DNA from: Burkholderiaceae bacterium
GTDB taxonomy: Bacteria > Pseudomonadota > Gammaproteobacteria > Burkholderiales > Burkholderiaceae_D
DNA length: 48,471 nt
Direction of reading: 5' to 3'
Assembly: GCA_030158675.1 (NCBI GenBank)
Contig: JAOASL010000022.1
Location: 1-48,471, forward strand
This document shows, piece by piece, positions 9,236 through 18,870 of this stretch; the first letter of the stretch is position 1, and each line of letters begins with the position of its first letter. Under the pieces are notes generated by a model. It ran no database searches and was not told the DNA's origin. It saw only the letters and a list, made by a program, of their open reading frames with translations. The position numbers were made by a program, and so were the translations under genes.

Positions 9236-11884
9236 ATGAATGCTCCCGAACGGACAGGCGCCGAAAATCACACGCCCATGATGCAGCAGTTTCTGCGCAT
9301 CAAAGCCGACTATCCGGATCTGCTGCTGTTTTACCGGATGGGCGATTTCTACGAGCTGTTCTTCGACGATGCGGAAAAAGCCGCACGTCTGCTCGGTATC
9401 ACGCTCACCCAGCGCGGCACATCGAATGGCACACCGATCAAGATGGCCGGCGTGCCGTTTCACTCGCTCGATCAATATCTGGCCAAGCTGGTGAAGCTCG
9501 GTGAATCGGTTGCTATCTGCGAACAGATCGGCGATCCCGCCACCAGCAAGGGGCCGGTGGAACGCAAAGTACAGCGCATCGTCACTCCCGGGACCCTGAC
9601 AGAATCCGAACTGCTGCCCGAAAAGTCCGAGCGCCCGCTGCTCGCCCTGCATGTGATGCAACAGCGCAAGGGCATCACGCTGGGGTTGGCCTGGCTATCA
9701 CTGGCCAGCGGCCAATTGCGGGTGACCGAACTTGCCATCGACGAGGCGCAATTACCTCTGCGGATACAACAAGAACTCGAACGCATCGCCCCCGCCGAGA
9801 TTCTGGTCGACAGCGCGCGCGCAGTGCTGCTGCAAGGATCGCCGGGACTGCGTCCGACCACCGTCGCCGACTGGCACTTCGAGATCGCCGCGGCGCAAAA
9901 ATCCCTGCGCGAGCAACTCGGCGCAGCGACGCTGGCCGGCTATGCTGCCGGCGGCCTGACGGCCGCGATCGGCGCCGCCGGCGCATTGCTGCTCTATGCG
10001 CGCAACACGCAGGGAAAGAACCTGCAGCACGTCAGGACACTGCAGGTCGAAAGCGAAGACGAGTTCATCGGCATGGATGCGGCCACACGTCGCAACCTGG
10101 AGCTTACCGAGCCGCTGCGTGGCGCCGAAGAACAATCGCCAACCCTTTTCTCGCTGCTTGACCACTGCCGCACGGCGATGGGTTCGCGCCTGCTGCGACA
10201 CTGGCTGCACCATGCGCCACGCACACAATCGATTGCACAGGCGCGCCATGCGACCATCTCCGCGCTGTTGGATGCGCAGGCGTGTGAGCCGCTGTCGGCC
10301 TTGCTCGCGGGTGTGCCCGACATCGAGCGCATTGCCAGCCGCATCGCACTACTGTCGGCACGCCCGCGCGATCTGTCTGCATTGCGCGCCGGGCTGCAGC
10401 AGCTACCGGCGCTGCAGTCAGCGCTGAACAGTAGCGACCCGCTGGGTCAGCCCGGGCTGCTGGTGCAAACGCAGGCCGAGCTGGCAACGCCGCAAGACTG
10501 TCTGTCCCTGCTTGAACGGGCGATTGCGCCCGAGCCGGCGACGATGGTGCGCGATGGCGGCGTGATTGCGCGTGGCTATGACGCAGAACTCGACGAACTG
10601 CGCGGGCTGTCCGAAAACGCCGGCCAGTTTCTGGTCGATCTCGAAACACGCGAACGCGAGCGTACCGGCATCGCCAATTTGCGCGTCGAGTACAACAAGG
10701 TGCACGGTTTCTATATCGAAGTCACGCACGGCCAGACATCCAAAGTCCCTGACGACTATCGTCGCCGGCAAACGCTGAAGAATGCCGAGCGCTACATCAC
10801 GCCAGAACTGAAGGCCTTCGAAGACAAGGCACTGTCGGCGCAAGACCGCGCGCTGGCGCGCGAGAAAATGCTGTACGAGCAGGTGCTGCAGGCACTGGCG
10901 GGGCACATCGCGCCGCTGCAGCGCGTCGGGCAAGCGGCTGCACGGCTGGACGTGCTGGTCGCGCTGGCGTCGCATGCGCAACGACACCAGTGGTGCTGTC
11001 CGCAGCTGATAGTCGAGCCTGAACTGGATATCGTGCAGGGCCGCCACCCGGTCGTCGAAAACGCGATCGAGCGCTTCATCCCCAACGACTGCAGACTGTC
11101 GGCAGAACGCCGGCTGCTGCTGATCACCGGTCCGAACATGGGCGGCAAATCGACCTATATGCGTCAACTCGCCCTGATCACCCTGCTGGCTTACGTGGGC
11201 AGCTATGTGCCGGCGACATCGGCCGTGATCGGACCGGTCGATCGCATCTTCACCCGTATTGGCGCGGCCGACGATCTGGCCGCCGGCTACTCGACCTTCA
11301 TGGTGGAAATGATGGAGTCGGCTGCCATCCTGCACGGCGCGACCGAGCACTCGCTGGTACTGATGGACGAAGTCGGGCGTGGCACATCGACATTCGACGG
11401 GCTGGCGCTGGCATGGGCAATCGCGACCGCCCTGCTGCAGCACAATCGCAGCTTCACGCTGTTTGCCACCCACTACTTCGAACTCACCCAACTGCCGCTA
11501 AAGCACCCGGGTTGCGCGAACGTGCACCTGTCCGCCGTCGAGCACAAAGACAGCATCGTGTTCCTGCACGCTGTGCAGGAAGGACCGGCATCGCAAAGCT
11601 ACGGATTGCAAGTCGCGCAATTGGCCGGCGTGCCGCCAGCTGTCATTCGCGCCGCGCGCCGGCATCTGGCGGCACTGGAAGCGCAGTCTGCCGACGCCGG
11701 CGGCCAGTTCGACCTGTTCGCCGCACCATCGCCGGTGCCGGACGAGCCCGCACCGGTTCTGGCGCCGTCACTCGCGCTGCAGGCGCTGCAGGAAATGGAT
11801 CCGGACAATCTCAGCCCGCGCGAAGCGCTCGATCTGCTGTACCGGCTCAAGCGCCTGGCCGAAAATACGCCGGAGTGCCCGTGA
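9236..11884 (+). CDS. mutS: DNA mismatch repair protein MutS
   Basis: An 882-residue MutS that recognises base mismatches and short loops and, with ATP, recruits MutL. The mismatch-reading Phe-x-Glu motif is at FYE 38-40 (MGDFYELFF), and the ABC-type ATPase shows Walker [10 protein letters not shown] at about 632-640, then [16 protein letters not shown] and the ATHYFELT switch. The C-terminal [21 protein letters not shown] is the tetramer/dimer helix region seen in full-length MutS. Length is slightly above the ~855 residues of E. coli. Its TGA overlaps the GTG of the following gene by four bases, suggesting translational coupling. Confidence 0.97.
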   Translation: MNAPERTGAENHTPMMQQFLRIKADYPDLLLFYRMGDFYELFFDDAEKAARLLGITLTQRGTSNGTPIKMAGVPFHSLDQYLAKLVKLGESVAICEQIGDPATSKGPVERKVQRIVTPGTLTESELLPEKSERPLLALHVMQQRKGITLGLAWLSLASGQLRVTELAIDEAQLPLRIQQELERIAPAEILVDSARAVLLQGSPGLRPTTVADWHFEIAAAQKSLREQLGAATLAGYAAGGLTAAIGAAGALLLYARNTQGKNLQHVRTLQVESEDEFIGMDAATRRNLELTEPLRGAEEQSPTLFSLLDHCRTAMGSRLLRHWLHHAPRTQSIAQARHATISALLDAQACEPLSALLAGVPDIERIASRIALLSARPRDLSALRAGLQQLPALQSALNSSDPLGQPGLLVQTQAELATPQDCLSLLERAIAPEPATMVRDGGVIARGYDAELDELRGLSENAGQFLVDLETRERERTGIANLRVEYNKVHGFYIEVTHGQTSKVPDDYRRRQTLKNAERYITPELKAFEDKALSAQDRALAREKMLYEQVLQALAGHIAPLQRVGQAAARLDVLVALASHAQRHQWCCPQLIVEPELDIVQGRHPVVENAIERFIPNDCRLSAERRLLLITGPNMGGKSTYMRQLALITLLAYVGSYVPATSAVIGPVDRIFTRIGAADDLAAGYSTFMVEMMESAAILHGATEHSLVLMDEVGRGTSTFDGLALAWAIATALLQHNRSFTLFATHYFELTQLPLKHPGCANVHLSAVEHKDSIVFLHAVQEGPASQSYGLQVAQLAGVPPAVIRAARRHLAALEAQSADAGGQFDLFAAPSPVPDEPAPVLAPSLALQALQEMDPDNLSPREALDLLYRLKRLAENTPECP

Positions 11885-12807
11885 CCGGTGTGTTCATGCT
11901 GCTTCAGCGGGTACTGCTGCCCGTAGCACTGGCTCTGGCCGGTGCCACACTGGCGCAAGCCGAACCGATACGGATTTCGGTGCTGATGCACGTCACCCTA
12001 CCCGGCGAAGGCGAAGCGACCCTGCGCAGCGCGCTGGAGAGCGCGCATTTGCGCAGCCCGGCATTCATCGTCGTGAACGGACTCAAGGAGGCCAGCGAGC
12101 CGTGCAGCGACCGCCTGTTCCGACGACGCAAGGCCGTGCTCGAGGCAGCCGACACGCCGGTGTTCCTGTCGATGGCAGGCAGCGACTGGATAAGCTGCCG
12201 CGATCTTCGCGGCCGTCCGGCCGAGTCGATCTGGCTCGGACTGCTGCGTGAGCAGCTGTACGGTGACATCAGCTGGAATGGATCAAAGCATCTGAGTCTG
12301 CGCCGGCAGTCCGCGCTGCCGGCATTTCGAAGCTACGCAGAGAATACGCGCTGGACCACGCAGCAAGTGATGTTCGCGACTCTCCATTTGCCGGCACCCA
12401 ACAATCATTACCTCGCAGCAGCGGGAAGAAACAGCGAGTTTGAGGACCGGCTCACGGCCAATCGCGACTGGATCAAGCGCCTGGCGCAACACGCGTCGCT
12501 GGAGCGACCCAAAGCGATCGTGCTGTTTTGTGATGGCCGGCTCTGGCCTGCGGTGCGGCTACAGCCGGGAATGCGGGACGGATTCCGGGAAATGCGCAGC
12601 GCAATACAAGCCTTTGCCGACACCGTGCGACGGCCTGTATTGCTGGTGCAAGGCCCGGCAGGCACAGAGCCTTCTGGCATCGAATGGCGTAGGAAACTCG
12701 CCCATGTCAATCTGCCGCAAGGCGTGAACGATCTGGAAATTGATACCGATGCGGTGGTGCCATTTGCGCTGCCCGGTGCCGACAACGGCTCCGGACCTGC
12801 GCAGTGA
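11881..12807 (+). CDS. Secreted protein, distant metallophosphoesterase-like
   Basis: A 308-residue protein of unproven function, translated from a GTG that overlaps the mutS stop (GTGA). An ATG at 11896 is an alternative that gives 303 residues. Residues 6-27 form a hydrophobic signal peptide ending in AQA, so it is probably exported. The body has [16 protein letters not shown], then [12 protein letters not shown] and a following [11 protein letters not shown]. The second block resembles the GDNEWxDC motif of some calcineurin-like phosphoesterases, but the first metal-binding Asp-x-His is not seen, so any activity is doubtful. It is coupled to mutS but no repair role is implied by the export signal. 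Confidence 0.75.
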   Translation: MTGVFMLLQRVLLPVALALAGATLAQAEPIRISVLMHVTLPGEGEATLRSALESAHLRSPAFIVVNGLKEASEPCSDRLFRRRKAVLEAADTPVFLSMAGSDWISCRDLRGRPAESIWLGLLREQLYGDISWNGSKHLSLRRQSALPAFRSYAENTRWTTQQVMFATLHLPAPNNHYLAAAGRNSEFEDRLTANRDWIKRLAQHASLERPKAIVLFCDGRLWPAVRLQPGMRDGFREMRSAIQAFADTVRRPVLLVQGPAGTEPSGIEWRRKLAHVNLPQGVNDLEIDTDAVVPFALPGADNGSGPAQ

Positions 12808-12881
12808 TTGGCCGTCTGTGATTCACGCGCATTACTGCGCGGTCACTGACGGCACACTGACGACAAATTGGCTTTCGACGA

Positions 12882-13418
12882 TTACTGCAGCGGGAGGGAG
12901 CGGAACTGATCGCCGTCATCGTCGTCATCGTCATGATGAGCGTGACCATGCGGACCATGCACGTGGCCGTGCGCCACTTCTTCGTCGCTGGCCTTGCGCA
13001 CTTCGACGACGTCCAGCGCGAAACGCAGCGCCATGCCAGCCAGCGGATGATTGCCATCGAGGACAACCTTGTCGTCGGCAATTTCCGTCACCGTGAACAC
13101 ACGCATATCGGCGTCCGGATCGCCCTCTGGTGAGGCTTCGAACTGCATACCCACTTCCAACTCGTCCGGGAACAGGTTGCGAGGCTCTATCTTCATCAGC
13201 TCCGCATCATAGTCGCCGAATGCATCTTCAGGCTCGACGTGGATCGTCACCTGGTAACCAGCAGCCTTGCCGCTCAGTGCCTCTTCGATCTTCGGCAAGG
13301 TGTTTTGATAGCCACCGTGCAAATAGACCATGGGCTCACTGCTCTCTTCGATCAGGTTGCCCTGGGCATCGGACAGCTGGTAGTTCAGCGTCACGACCGT
13401 GTCCTTCGTAATGTTCAT
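12882..13418 (-). CDS. slyD: FKBP-type peptidyl-prolyl isomerase SlyD
   Basis: A 178-residue chaperone and proline isomerase. It shows the SlyD layout: an FKBP half (MNITKDTVVTLNYQLSDAQG and YLHGGYQNTLPKIEEALSG), the inserted-flap domain around residues 65-125 (EPEDAFGDYDAELM), and return to the FKBP fold with NHPLAGMALRFALDVVEVR. A His-rich tail (GHVHGPHGHAHH, residues about 151-162) followed by a run of six Asp probably binds nickel or other metals, as in E. coli SlyD. It is divergent from the RoxA-type gene. Confidence 0.95.
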   Translation of the reverse strand: MNITKDTVVTLNYQLSDAQGNLIEESSEPMVYLHGGYQNTLPKIEEALSGKAAGYQVTIHVEPEDAFGDYDAELMKIEPRNLFPDELEVGMQFEASPEGDPDADMRVFTVTEIADDKVVLDGNHPLAGMALRFALDVVEVRKASDEEVAHGHVHGPHGHAHHDDDDDDGDQFRSLPLQ

Positions 13419-13504
13419 GTTGATCCTTTCAATGAGCCAGTGAGCATTATAACCGCCGCCCTATGGAGAGCCGCCCGCACCGGGCATCCCTATATAATCG
13501 CGGA

Positions 13505-14626
13505 ATGAATACAAACGGCGTACTGGGGCAACTGTCAGCCCGCGATTTCCTCAAGACCTATTGGCAGAAAAAGCCGCTGCTGATCCGACAGGCGATTCCC
13601 GGCTTCCAGCCCCTGCTGCCGCGTGACGAACTGTTTGCGCTCGCACGCAACGAAGCGGTCGAGTCGCGGCTGATCACCAACTTCCGCCAGCAATGGAAGA
13701 TGCAGCACGGACCAGCCACCGCATTGCCCGCCTTGTCGCGCAAGAACTGGACCTTGCTGGTCCAGGGAGCGAACCTGCATGACGATAAGGCAGACCAGCT
13801 GCTAAATCGGTTCCGCTTCATCCCCGATGCGCGCCTTGACGACCTGATGATCAGTTATGCCACCGATACTGGCGGCGTCGGGCCTCACTTCGATTCCTAC
13901 GATGTCTTCTTGCTGCAGGCGCACGGCCAGCGGCGCTGGCGCATCGGTGCGCAAAAAGACCTGTCGCTGGTTGAAGGCATGCCGCTGAAAATATTGCGCA
14001 ACTTCACGCCGACCGAAGAGTACGTGCTCGACCCGGGCGACATGCTGTACCTGCCGCCGCATTATGCCCATGAAGGTGTCGCGGTCGGCGAGTGCATGAC
14101 CTACTCCATTGGTTTTCGTGCGCCGTCATGGCAGGAACTCGGCGAAGGCTTCATGAACTTCATGGCAGACAACGTCGATCTGTCCGGCCGCTATGCAGAC
14201 CCGCAGCTGTCAGCCACCAGCCATCCGGCAAAGATCGGCGACGATATGCTGGAGACCGTCAGCCAGCAGTTCGCCAAGCTCGTCGCGCGTCCGGAGGACA
14301 TTGCCATTTTTCTGGGCGAGTATCTGTCTGAGCCCAAGCCGAACGTCTGGTTCGACGCGCCGTCACGCCCTCTGACGCTGCTGCGCTTCGTTGGCGCGGC
14401 GGACAAGCGCGGCCTGCGCCTGCATCGCAAAACCAGAATGCTGTATCGCAACAAATTTATATTTATTAATGGTGAATCTTTCCAGCCGGTGGGCGTGGAT
14501 CGTCGCCTGTTGCAAACGCTGGCTGACCAGCACGAACTGACATCCGGGCAGATCGGCAATGCATCGACTGATTTGCAGGAAAGCCTGCACCAGTGGTATC
14601 GGGACGGCTGGCTGGTGCATGGATAA
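13505..14626 (+). CDS. roxA: JmjC/cupin ribosomal protein oxygenase (RoxA/YcfD type)
   Basis: A 373-residue 2-oxoglutarate and Fe(II) dependent oxygenase. In E. coli the relative YcfD (RoxA) hydroxylates an arginine of ribosomal protein L16; the same substrate is inferred here. The iron triad is visible as His128-x-Asp130 in GPHFDSYDVF and His189 in YAHEGVA. The N-terminal QKKPLLIRQAIPGF and the LQAHGQRRWRIG strand after the HxD motif are family features, and the length matches. The start ATG at 13505 is chosen because the frame further upstream overlaps the slyD control region without homology. Confidence 0.92.
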   Translation: MNTNGVLGQLSARDFLKTYWQKKPLLIRQAIPGFQPLLPRDELFALARNEAVESRLITNFRQQWKMQHGPATALPALSRKNWTLLVQGANLHDDKADQLLNRFRFIPDARLDDLMISYATDTGGVGPHFDSYDVFLLQAHGQRRWRIGAQKDLSLVEGMPLKILRNFTPTEEYVLDPGDMLYLPPHYAHEGVAVGECMTYSIGFRAPSWQELGEGFMNFMADNVDLSGRYADPQLSATSHPAKIGDDMLETVSQQFAKLVARPEDIAIFLGEYLSEPKPNVWFDAPSRPLTLLRFVGAADKRGLRLHRKTRMLYRNKFIFINGESFQPVGVDRRLLQTLADQHELTSGQIGNASTDLQESLHQWYRDGWLVHG

Positions 14627-14952
14627 AACAGGAATCAGGTGGACGGCAAATGGAAATTATTTGGACTGTATGAACCCATATTATTTCCTCAAGGAATCAT
14701 ATCTTTCTTCCTGTTTACAACTGTCATTTGTGCTTAGAAGAAATTGCAGGCAAACTCAACGAAATGCCCCTAAAACGGCTTGCAAGTGCTTTAAAAAGCC
14801 CAGTATAATTGCCGTTTAGGAAGTTTTGCGATGTGGCAGCGCGGCATATTGCAGCGCCCAGGGAGCAAGGCATCCTAGAAATGTGCGATAACTACCGGTA
14901 GTTATTTATCAAATTTCACGTTTCATTTTTAATACTCACCTGAAGGATAATC
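14627..14952 (+). other. Intergenic region with lipoprotein promoter and long leader
   Basis: 326 bp without a gene. The left part after roxA is AT-rich and shows nothing I can name. The right part holds the promoter at 14780-14809 and a ~135-nt leader for the lipoprotein gene, including an inverted repeat ACTACCGGTAGT near 14890. Confidence 0.6.
14780..14809 (+). promoter_or_regulatory. Sigma70-type promoter of the small lipoprotein gene
   Basis: -35 TTGCAA at 14780-14785, an 18-base spacer, and a perfect -10 TATAAT at 14804-14809. Transcription would start near 14816, leaving a 5' leader of about 135 nt before the ATG. Confidence 0.75.
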
Positions 14953-15174
14953 ATGAAAAAATCGTTGCTGATCGCCTCCCTGCTGGCTCTGGCTCTGGCT
15001 GCTTGCGGCAAAAAAGAAGAAGCTGCTGCACCGGCTGCTGAAGCTCCGGCTGCTGCTCCTGCTGCTCCTGCTGCTGACGCACCGAAGGCTGATGCTGCTG
15101 CACCGGCTGCTGACGCACCGAAAGCTGACGCGGCTCCTGCTGCTGAAGCACCGAAGGCAGAAGAGAAGAAGTAA
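14953..15174 (+). CDS. Small Ala/Pro-rich lipoprotein
   Basis: A 73-residue predicted lipoprotein. Residues 1-17 are a signal peptide (MKKSLLIASLLALALAA) ending in the lipobox LAAC, so Cys18 would be lipidated. The mature part is low complexity: GKKEEAAAPAAEAP, then repeats of APADAPKADA, ending KAEEKK. Such a chain should be extended and may act as a periplasmic spacer or as a sponge for the envelope; no function is known to me. A strong promoter, an AAGGA ribosome site and a following terminator mark it as a well-expressed single gene. Confidence 0.88.
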   Translation: MKKSLLIASLLALALAACGKKEEAAAPAAEAPAAAPAAPAADAPKADAAAPAADAPKADAAPAAEAPKAEEKK

Positions 15175-15192
15175 TTTTCTTTGCCTCATCAG

Positions 15193-15218
15193 AAAAGCCG
15201 CCCTCGGGCGGCTTTTTT
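15193..15218. terminator. Bidirectional terminator after lipoprotein gene
   Basis: GCCGCCC (15197-15203) pairs with GGGCGGC (15206-15212), with A-run before and six T after. It can serve the lipoprotein gene on plus and the MBL-fold gene ending at 15244 on minus. Confidence 0.92.
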
Positions 15219-15243
15219 GTTGCTCATCGACGAAGCACGTTGA

Positions 15244-16020
15244 TCAGCATTCGAGCCAGCCGAAGCCCTCCTCCTGCTGCGCCACGCGTACGTCAATTCC
15301 CTGCCCGCCGATCACATCATCAATAGCTGCCTGCACCAGCGCCGGCGTATTGTTCTTCTGCGACAGATGCGCTGCGACCAATTTGCGCAGCCGTGATTTA
15401 TCAAGTCCGGCCAGCAGTTCGGCTGAATGCGCATTCGACAGGTGACCCAATGGTCCGGCGACGCGCGCCTTGAGCCAGGCAGGATAGGCGGACCGGGCCA
15501 GCATCTCGCTATCGTGATTGAATTCAAGCAGCAGCGCATCACAGCCGCCCAGCGCGGACAGCAGGTGCGGAGTCGATTGCCCCACATCGGTCAGCACACC
15601 CAGCCTGCGATGTCCGTCGCTGGCGCAGTACTGCAGCGGCTCGCGCGCATCATGTGGAACGGTGTACGGAGTAATTTCCAGGTCGCCGATGGCGATCGGT
15701 TCACCGTCGCGGCACATCCGGATGTCAACGCCCACGGCATCATCGCGTGCAGCGCCTTCGAAGGTGCCGTGGCTTAGCCAGACAGGAATGCGAAAGCGGC
15801 GCGCCAGCTTGAACACACCGCCAATGTGATCCGAGTGCTCATGCGTCACCAGGATGCCTGCCAGTTGCTCGACCCCGATATCAAGCCGCGCAAGCCGGCG
15901 CTGCGCTTCTTTCAGACCGAAACCGCAATCGACCATTACACAAGTCTGCGTAGTTCCGCTGCCGGCAGCGATCAGCAGGGAATTGCCCTCGCTGCCGCTG
16001 CCGAGACTTGCAAACTTCAC
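15244..16020 (-). CDS. MBL-fold metallohydrolase (YycJ/WalJ-like)
   Basis: A 258-residue metallo-beta-lactamase-fold enzyme. It begins MKFASLGSGSEGNSLLIAAG, and the metal site is THEHSDH at 59-65 (His60, His62, Asp64, His65). This start and the motif spacing match the YycJ/WalJ group, phosphodiesterase or nuclease-like enzymes; the substrate is not certain. It ends a dapA-bamC-MBL string, 34 bp after bamC, an order common in Burkholderiales. Confidence 0.88.
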   Translation of the reverse strand: MKFASLGSGSEGNSLLIAAGSGTTQTCVMVDCGFGLKEAQRRLARLDIGVEQLAGILVTHEHSDHIGGVFKLARRFRIPVWLSHGTFEGAARDDAVGVDIRMCRDGEPIAIGDLEITPYTVPHDAREPLQYCASDGHRRLGVLTDVGQSTPHLLSALGGCDALLLEFNHDSEMLARSAYPAWLKARVAGPLGHLSNAHSAELLAGLDKSRLRKLVAAHLSQKNNTPALVQAAIDDVIGGQGIDVRVAQQEEGFGWLEC

Positions 16021-16054
16021 TCAGTCGTCTCCGGTATGAGTCTTGTCGGGAGCC

Positions 16055-17275
16055 TTATTTCAACTGATCGTTCAGCAGGTTCAGGATGCGGGTAGCCGTA
16101 GCATCCGACGCGACGGCACTCTTCTCGTCAAGCACGCTGATGCGGCTACGCTCGCCCGATGCCTTCACCAGAATCTGGTAGCGCACAGCCTGCTTCTTCT
16201 CTTCCTTGGAACTAAACAGCTTGGCGAAGAAGCCTTTTTCGCTCTTGTCCTTTGCTTCGCTTTCCTGATCGATGTAGCGCACGAAATACACGCCACGCGC
16301 ACGATCACGATCCTCAACAGTGAAGCCGACACGGTCGAGCGACAGTCCAACGCGGCGCCATGCACGGTCGAAACCTTCATCGACTTCCACCACGCTCGCA
16401 CGGCCGTCCTTCGTAATGCGCGCGCGCTGAGCCGGCGCCACTTTCGCATCCGTGACCGCCGCCTTGGCCACCTTGACATCGGTGCCCAGTCCAACCATCA
16501 GTCTCGCAAGGAATTCGGCCTCGAGTCCCGGATCCGACGGGCGGCCGGTCCAGAGGGTGTTCTGGTTCGACATCGCCTGGGTGGTGACCTTCTCTTCCGC
16601 GCCGCGGTGACTGATATAGATCTCGGTGCCGCCGCCGGGGCGACGCTCGAGACGGGTGCGGAACTTGTCACGCTCACCGGTCGAATACAAAGAATCAAAC
16701 ACCTTGCCGAGCGCGCTGCGAATGAAATCCTGCGGAATCTTCGCGCGGTTCTCCGCCCAGTCGGTTTCCATGACACCGGCGTCGGCATTCTCGATCGCGA
16801 TCAGGAATCCGTTCTCCTGCCAGAAATCCTTGATACGCGGCCACAGCACTTCAGGCGTATCGGTCGACACCAGCCAGCGCTGCGATCCGGCGCGCTCGAC
16901 GCGCAGTCCGGCCGCCATGTTGGCAGCGGGCGCCACCTTGCCCTCGACTGCTGCTGGAGCCGCCCCGGCCGTACCGGTGGTGGCCTGCGTCGGCGCGGGT
17001 GCTCCTGCGGCACGGCGGGCGCTGTATTCAGAGGCAGTCGCCGAGCCCTGCACATTCTCGACGGCATATCGGCTATCCGACTTCACCGGCGTCAGATCTG
17101 GCGGTACTTCGAGTTTGTTACCCTTGCTCGTCTTGGCAGCGCTCTTGTAGTCGATCTTGTCGGGTTCGAGCAATTCATTGACGCTGCTGCAACCGGCTAG
17201 CGCCGCGACCGCGGCCAGCGCGACTGCGCGCGAGGAAATCCTGAAGGACAGCTTGGTATTCACGACGTTGCTCAT
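16055..17275 (-). CDS. bamC: Outer membrane protein assembly lipoprotein BamC
   Basis: A 406-residue lipoprotein of the Bam complex that folds beta-barrel proteins into the outer membrane. The signal peptide ends at LAGC, with Cys29 as the lipid site. The following SSVNELLEPDKIDYKSA is the conserved unstructured N-terminus that contacts BamD. Two helix-grip domains follow (WLVSTDTPEVLWPRIKDFW and AWRRVGLSLDRVGFTVEDRDRA). It is longer than E. coli BamC (344) because of an Ala/Pro-rich linker and a C-terminal part, typical of betaproteobacteria. It is 38 bp downstream of dapA, as in E. coli. Confidence 0.93.
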   Translation of the reverse strand: MSNVVNTKLSFRISSRAVALAAVAALAGCSSVNELLEPDKIDYKSAAKTSKGNKLEVPPDLTPVKSDSRYAVENVQGSATASEYSARRAAGAPAPTQATTGTAGAAPAAVEGKVAPAANMAAGLRVERAGSQRWLVSTDTPEVLWPRIKDFWQENGFLIAIENADAGVMETDWAENRAKIPQDFIRSALGKVFDSLYSTGERDKFRTRLERRPGGGTEIYISHRGAEEKVTTQAMSNQNTLWTGRPSDPGLEAEFLARLMVGLGTDVKVAKAAVTDAKVAPAQRARITKDGRASVVEVDEGFDRAWRRVGLSLDRVGFTVEDRDRARGVYFVRYIDQESEAKDKSEKGFFAKLFSSKEEKKQAVRYQILVKASGERSRISVLDEKSAVASDATATRILNLLNDQLK

Positions 17276-17313
17276 GTAGGTGGTCGGGTAAGGGTTTGGA
17301 CAGGCGACTTGGA

Positions 17314-18192
17314 TCAGTTCAGTACGCCGGACTCGCGCAGCGCATCACGAACTGCGTCCTGACAGGAAGAAGCCAATGGCACCAGAGGAAGGCGGATGCC
17401 GCCCTTCATGCGCCCCATCTGGGTCAGCGCCCATTTGACAGGCACCGGGTTCGGCTCGATGAACAACTTGGCATGCAGAGGAATCAGCTGGTTGTTGATG
17501 GCGATCGCGTCAGCGATCCGGCCCGCCATCGCCGCCACGCACAGCTCGTGCATCGCACGCGGCGCCACGTTGGCAGTTACGGAGATGTTGCCCTGACCAC
17601 CACAGAACATCAATGCCATTGCGGTCGGATCGTCGCCCGAATACACCGCGAAGGATGTCGGTACCGCACGCAGCAGTTCAGCGCCGCGCGCGATATTGCC
17701 GGTAGCGTCTTTCACGCCGACGATGCCGGGCACCGACGACAGGCGCACGATGGTGTCATTGCCCATATCGGCCACGGTGCGACCGGGGACGTTATACAGA
17801 ATCACCGGCAGGTCGACCGCTTCGGCGATGCGCCGGAAGTGCTGGTACATGCCTTCCTGCGTCGGGCGATTGTAATAAGGCACGACCTGCAGCGAGGCGG
17901 TCGCGCCCACGTCTTTTGCATACTGCGTCAGCTCGATCGCTTCCGTCGTGGAATTGCCACCGGTTCCGGCAATCACCGGAATACGGCCGGCCACATGATC
18001 GACCGCCACCTTGATCAGTTCGCAGTGTTCGTCGACCGACACCGTCGGCGACTCGCCGGTAGTTCCGACGATGACGACGGCATCCGTACCTTCGGCGATA
18101 TGCCAGTCGAGCAGGCCCTTCAGCGCCGGCAGGTCAATGCTGCCGTCTTCGTGCATCGGGGTCACAATCGCGACAATGCTGCCCTTGATCAT
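17314..18192 (-). CDS. dapA: 4-hydroxy-tetrahydrodipicolinate synthase
   Basis: A 292-residue TIM-barrel lyase that joins pyruvate and aspartate semialdehyde, the first committed step to diaminopimelate and lysine. The Schiff-base lysine is Lys161 in VGVKDATGN; Thr44/Thr45 lie in GTTGES, Tyr107 and Tyr133 complete the proton relay, and Arg138 in GRTV is at the substrate entrance. Length is standard. It precedes bamC on the same strand. Confidence 0.98.
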   Translation of the reverse strand: MIKGSIVAIVTPMHEDGSIDLPALKGLLDWHIAEGTDAVVIVGTTGESPTVSVDEHCELIKVAVDHVAGRIPVIAGTGGNSTTEAIELTQYAKDVGATASLQVVPYYNRPTQEGMYQHFRRIAEAVDLPVILYNVPGRTVADMGNDTIVRLSSVPGIVGVKDATGNIARGAELLRAVPTSFAVYSGDDPTAMALMFCGGQGNISVTANVAPRAMHELCVAAMAGRIADAIAINNQLIPLHAKLFIEPNPVPVKWALTQMGRMKGGIRLPLVPLASSCQDAVRDALRESGVLN

Positions 18193-18267
18193 GGTTGATT
18201 CACCGCAAAATTTAAAAAATGTGATTGTAGCGGATAGCTTCTGCCGCAGGCCAGATTCGCCATCAGC

Positions 18268-18846
18268 TCAGAGGCGCAAAGCGGAAGCCGGCCGCGCCAC
18301 ACCGTCTTCCCGTCTGCAACAGATACGCTGCACCATCGCAGGCGCAGGCTCGCTGACATGGCCGTCTTCATACGCGATCACATGCAAGCCGGGCTCGCTG
18401 GCGGCCATTTGCAGCAATTCGCCGGGCGCCAGCAGGAAGGCCGGATTGGACGGCTTGCCAAATTGGCCATTGCCAGCGGCGAAGGTCTCATAGACCAACA
18501 CGCCGCCCGGCGCCAGACTCGTCAGCAAGACCGGCATCAACGGGCGATGCAGGTAGTTGGTGACGACGATGCCGGCATACCGGGAAGGCTGCAAAGGCCA
18601 GCCGGACGCAAGCTCGGCGCCTTCGCGCTCAAGGTCGACATGCACGGTCGTGATGCGCTCACCGGCACACGCCGCCAGTGCGGCGGGATCGCGATCGACC
18701 GCCAGGACGTCGTGGCCCAGACTGGCCAGCAAACGCGCATGGCGACCACCGCCGCAGGCGAGATCGAGCACAGCGCCGGCCGGGATCAGCGGCGCAAAGC
18801 GCGCGACCCAGCGCGATGGCAGGCCCTGCTTGAGGTGATCGGACAT
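18268..18846 (-). CDS. Class I SAM-dependent methyltransferase
   Basis: A 192-residue methyltransferase with AdoMet motif I VLDLACGGGRHARLLA (about residues 27-42), motif II LAVDRDP, and IVVTNYLHRPLMPVLL as the post-II region. It resembles the TehB/Methyltransf_25 group; the substrate is unknown. It lies 24 bp after trpS and 75 bp before dapA in a same-strand run, so it is probably cotranscribed, but the neighbours do not reveal its job. Confidence 0.85.
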   Translation of the reverse strand: MSDHLKQGLPSRWVARFAPLIPAGAVLDLACGGGRHARLLASLGHDVLAVDRDPAALAACAGERITTVHVDLEREGAELASGWPLQPSRYAGIVVTNYLHRPLMPVLLTSLAPGGVLVYETFAAGNGQFGKPSNPAFLLAPGELLQMAASEPGLHVIAYEDGHVSEPAPAMVQRICCRREDGVARPASALRL

Positions 18847-18870
18847 CAGGTCGGCAGGCTTCGCTGTACG

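Noticed and set aside
11413-11880. Extension of the secreted protein gene into mutS
   Set aside because: That part is out of frame with mutS, Arg/Pro-rich and without pattern. The signal peptide marks the real start near 11881-11896.
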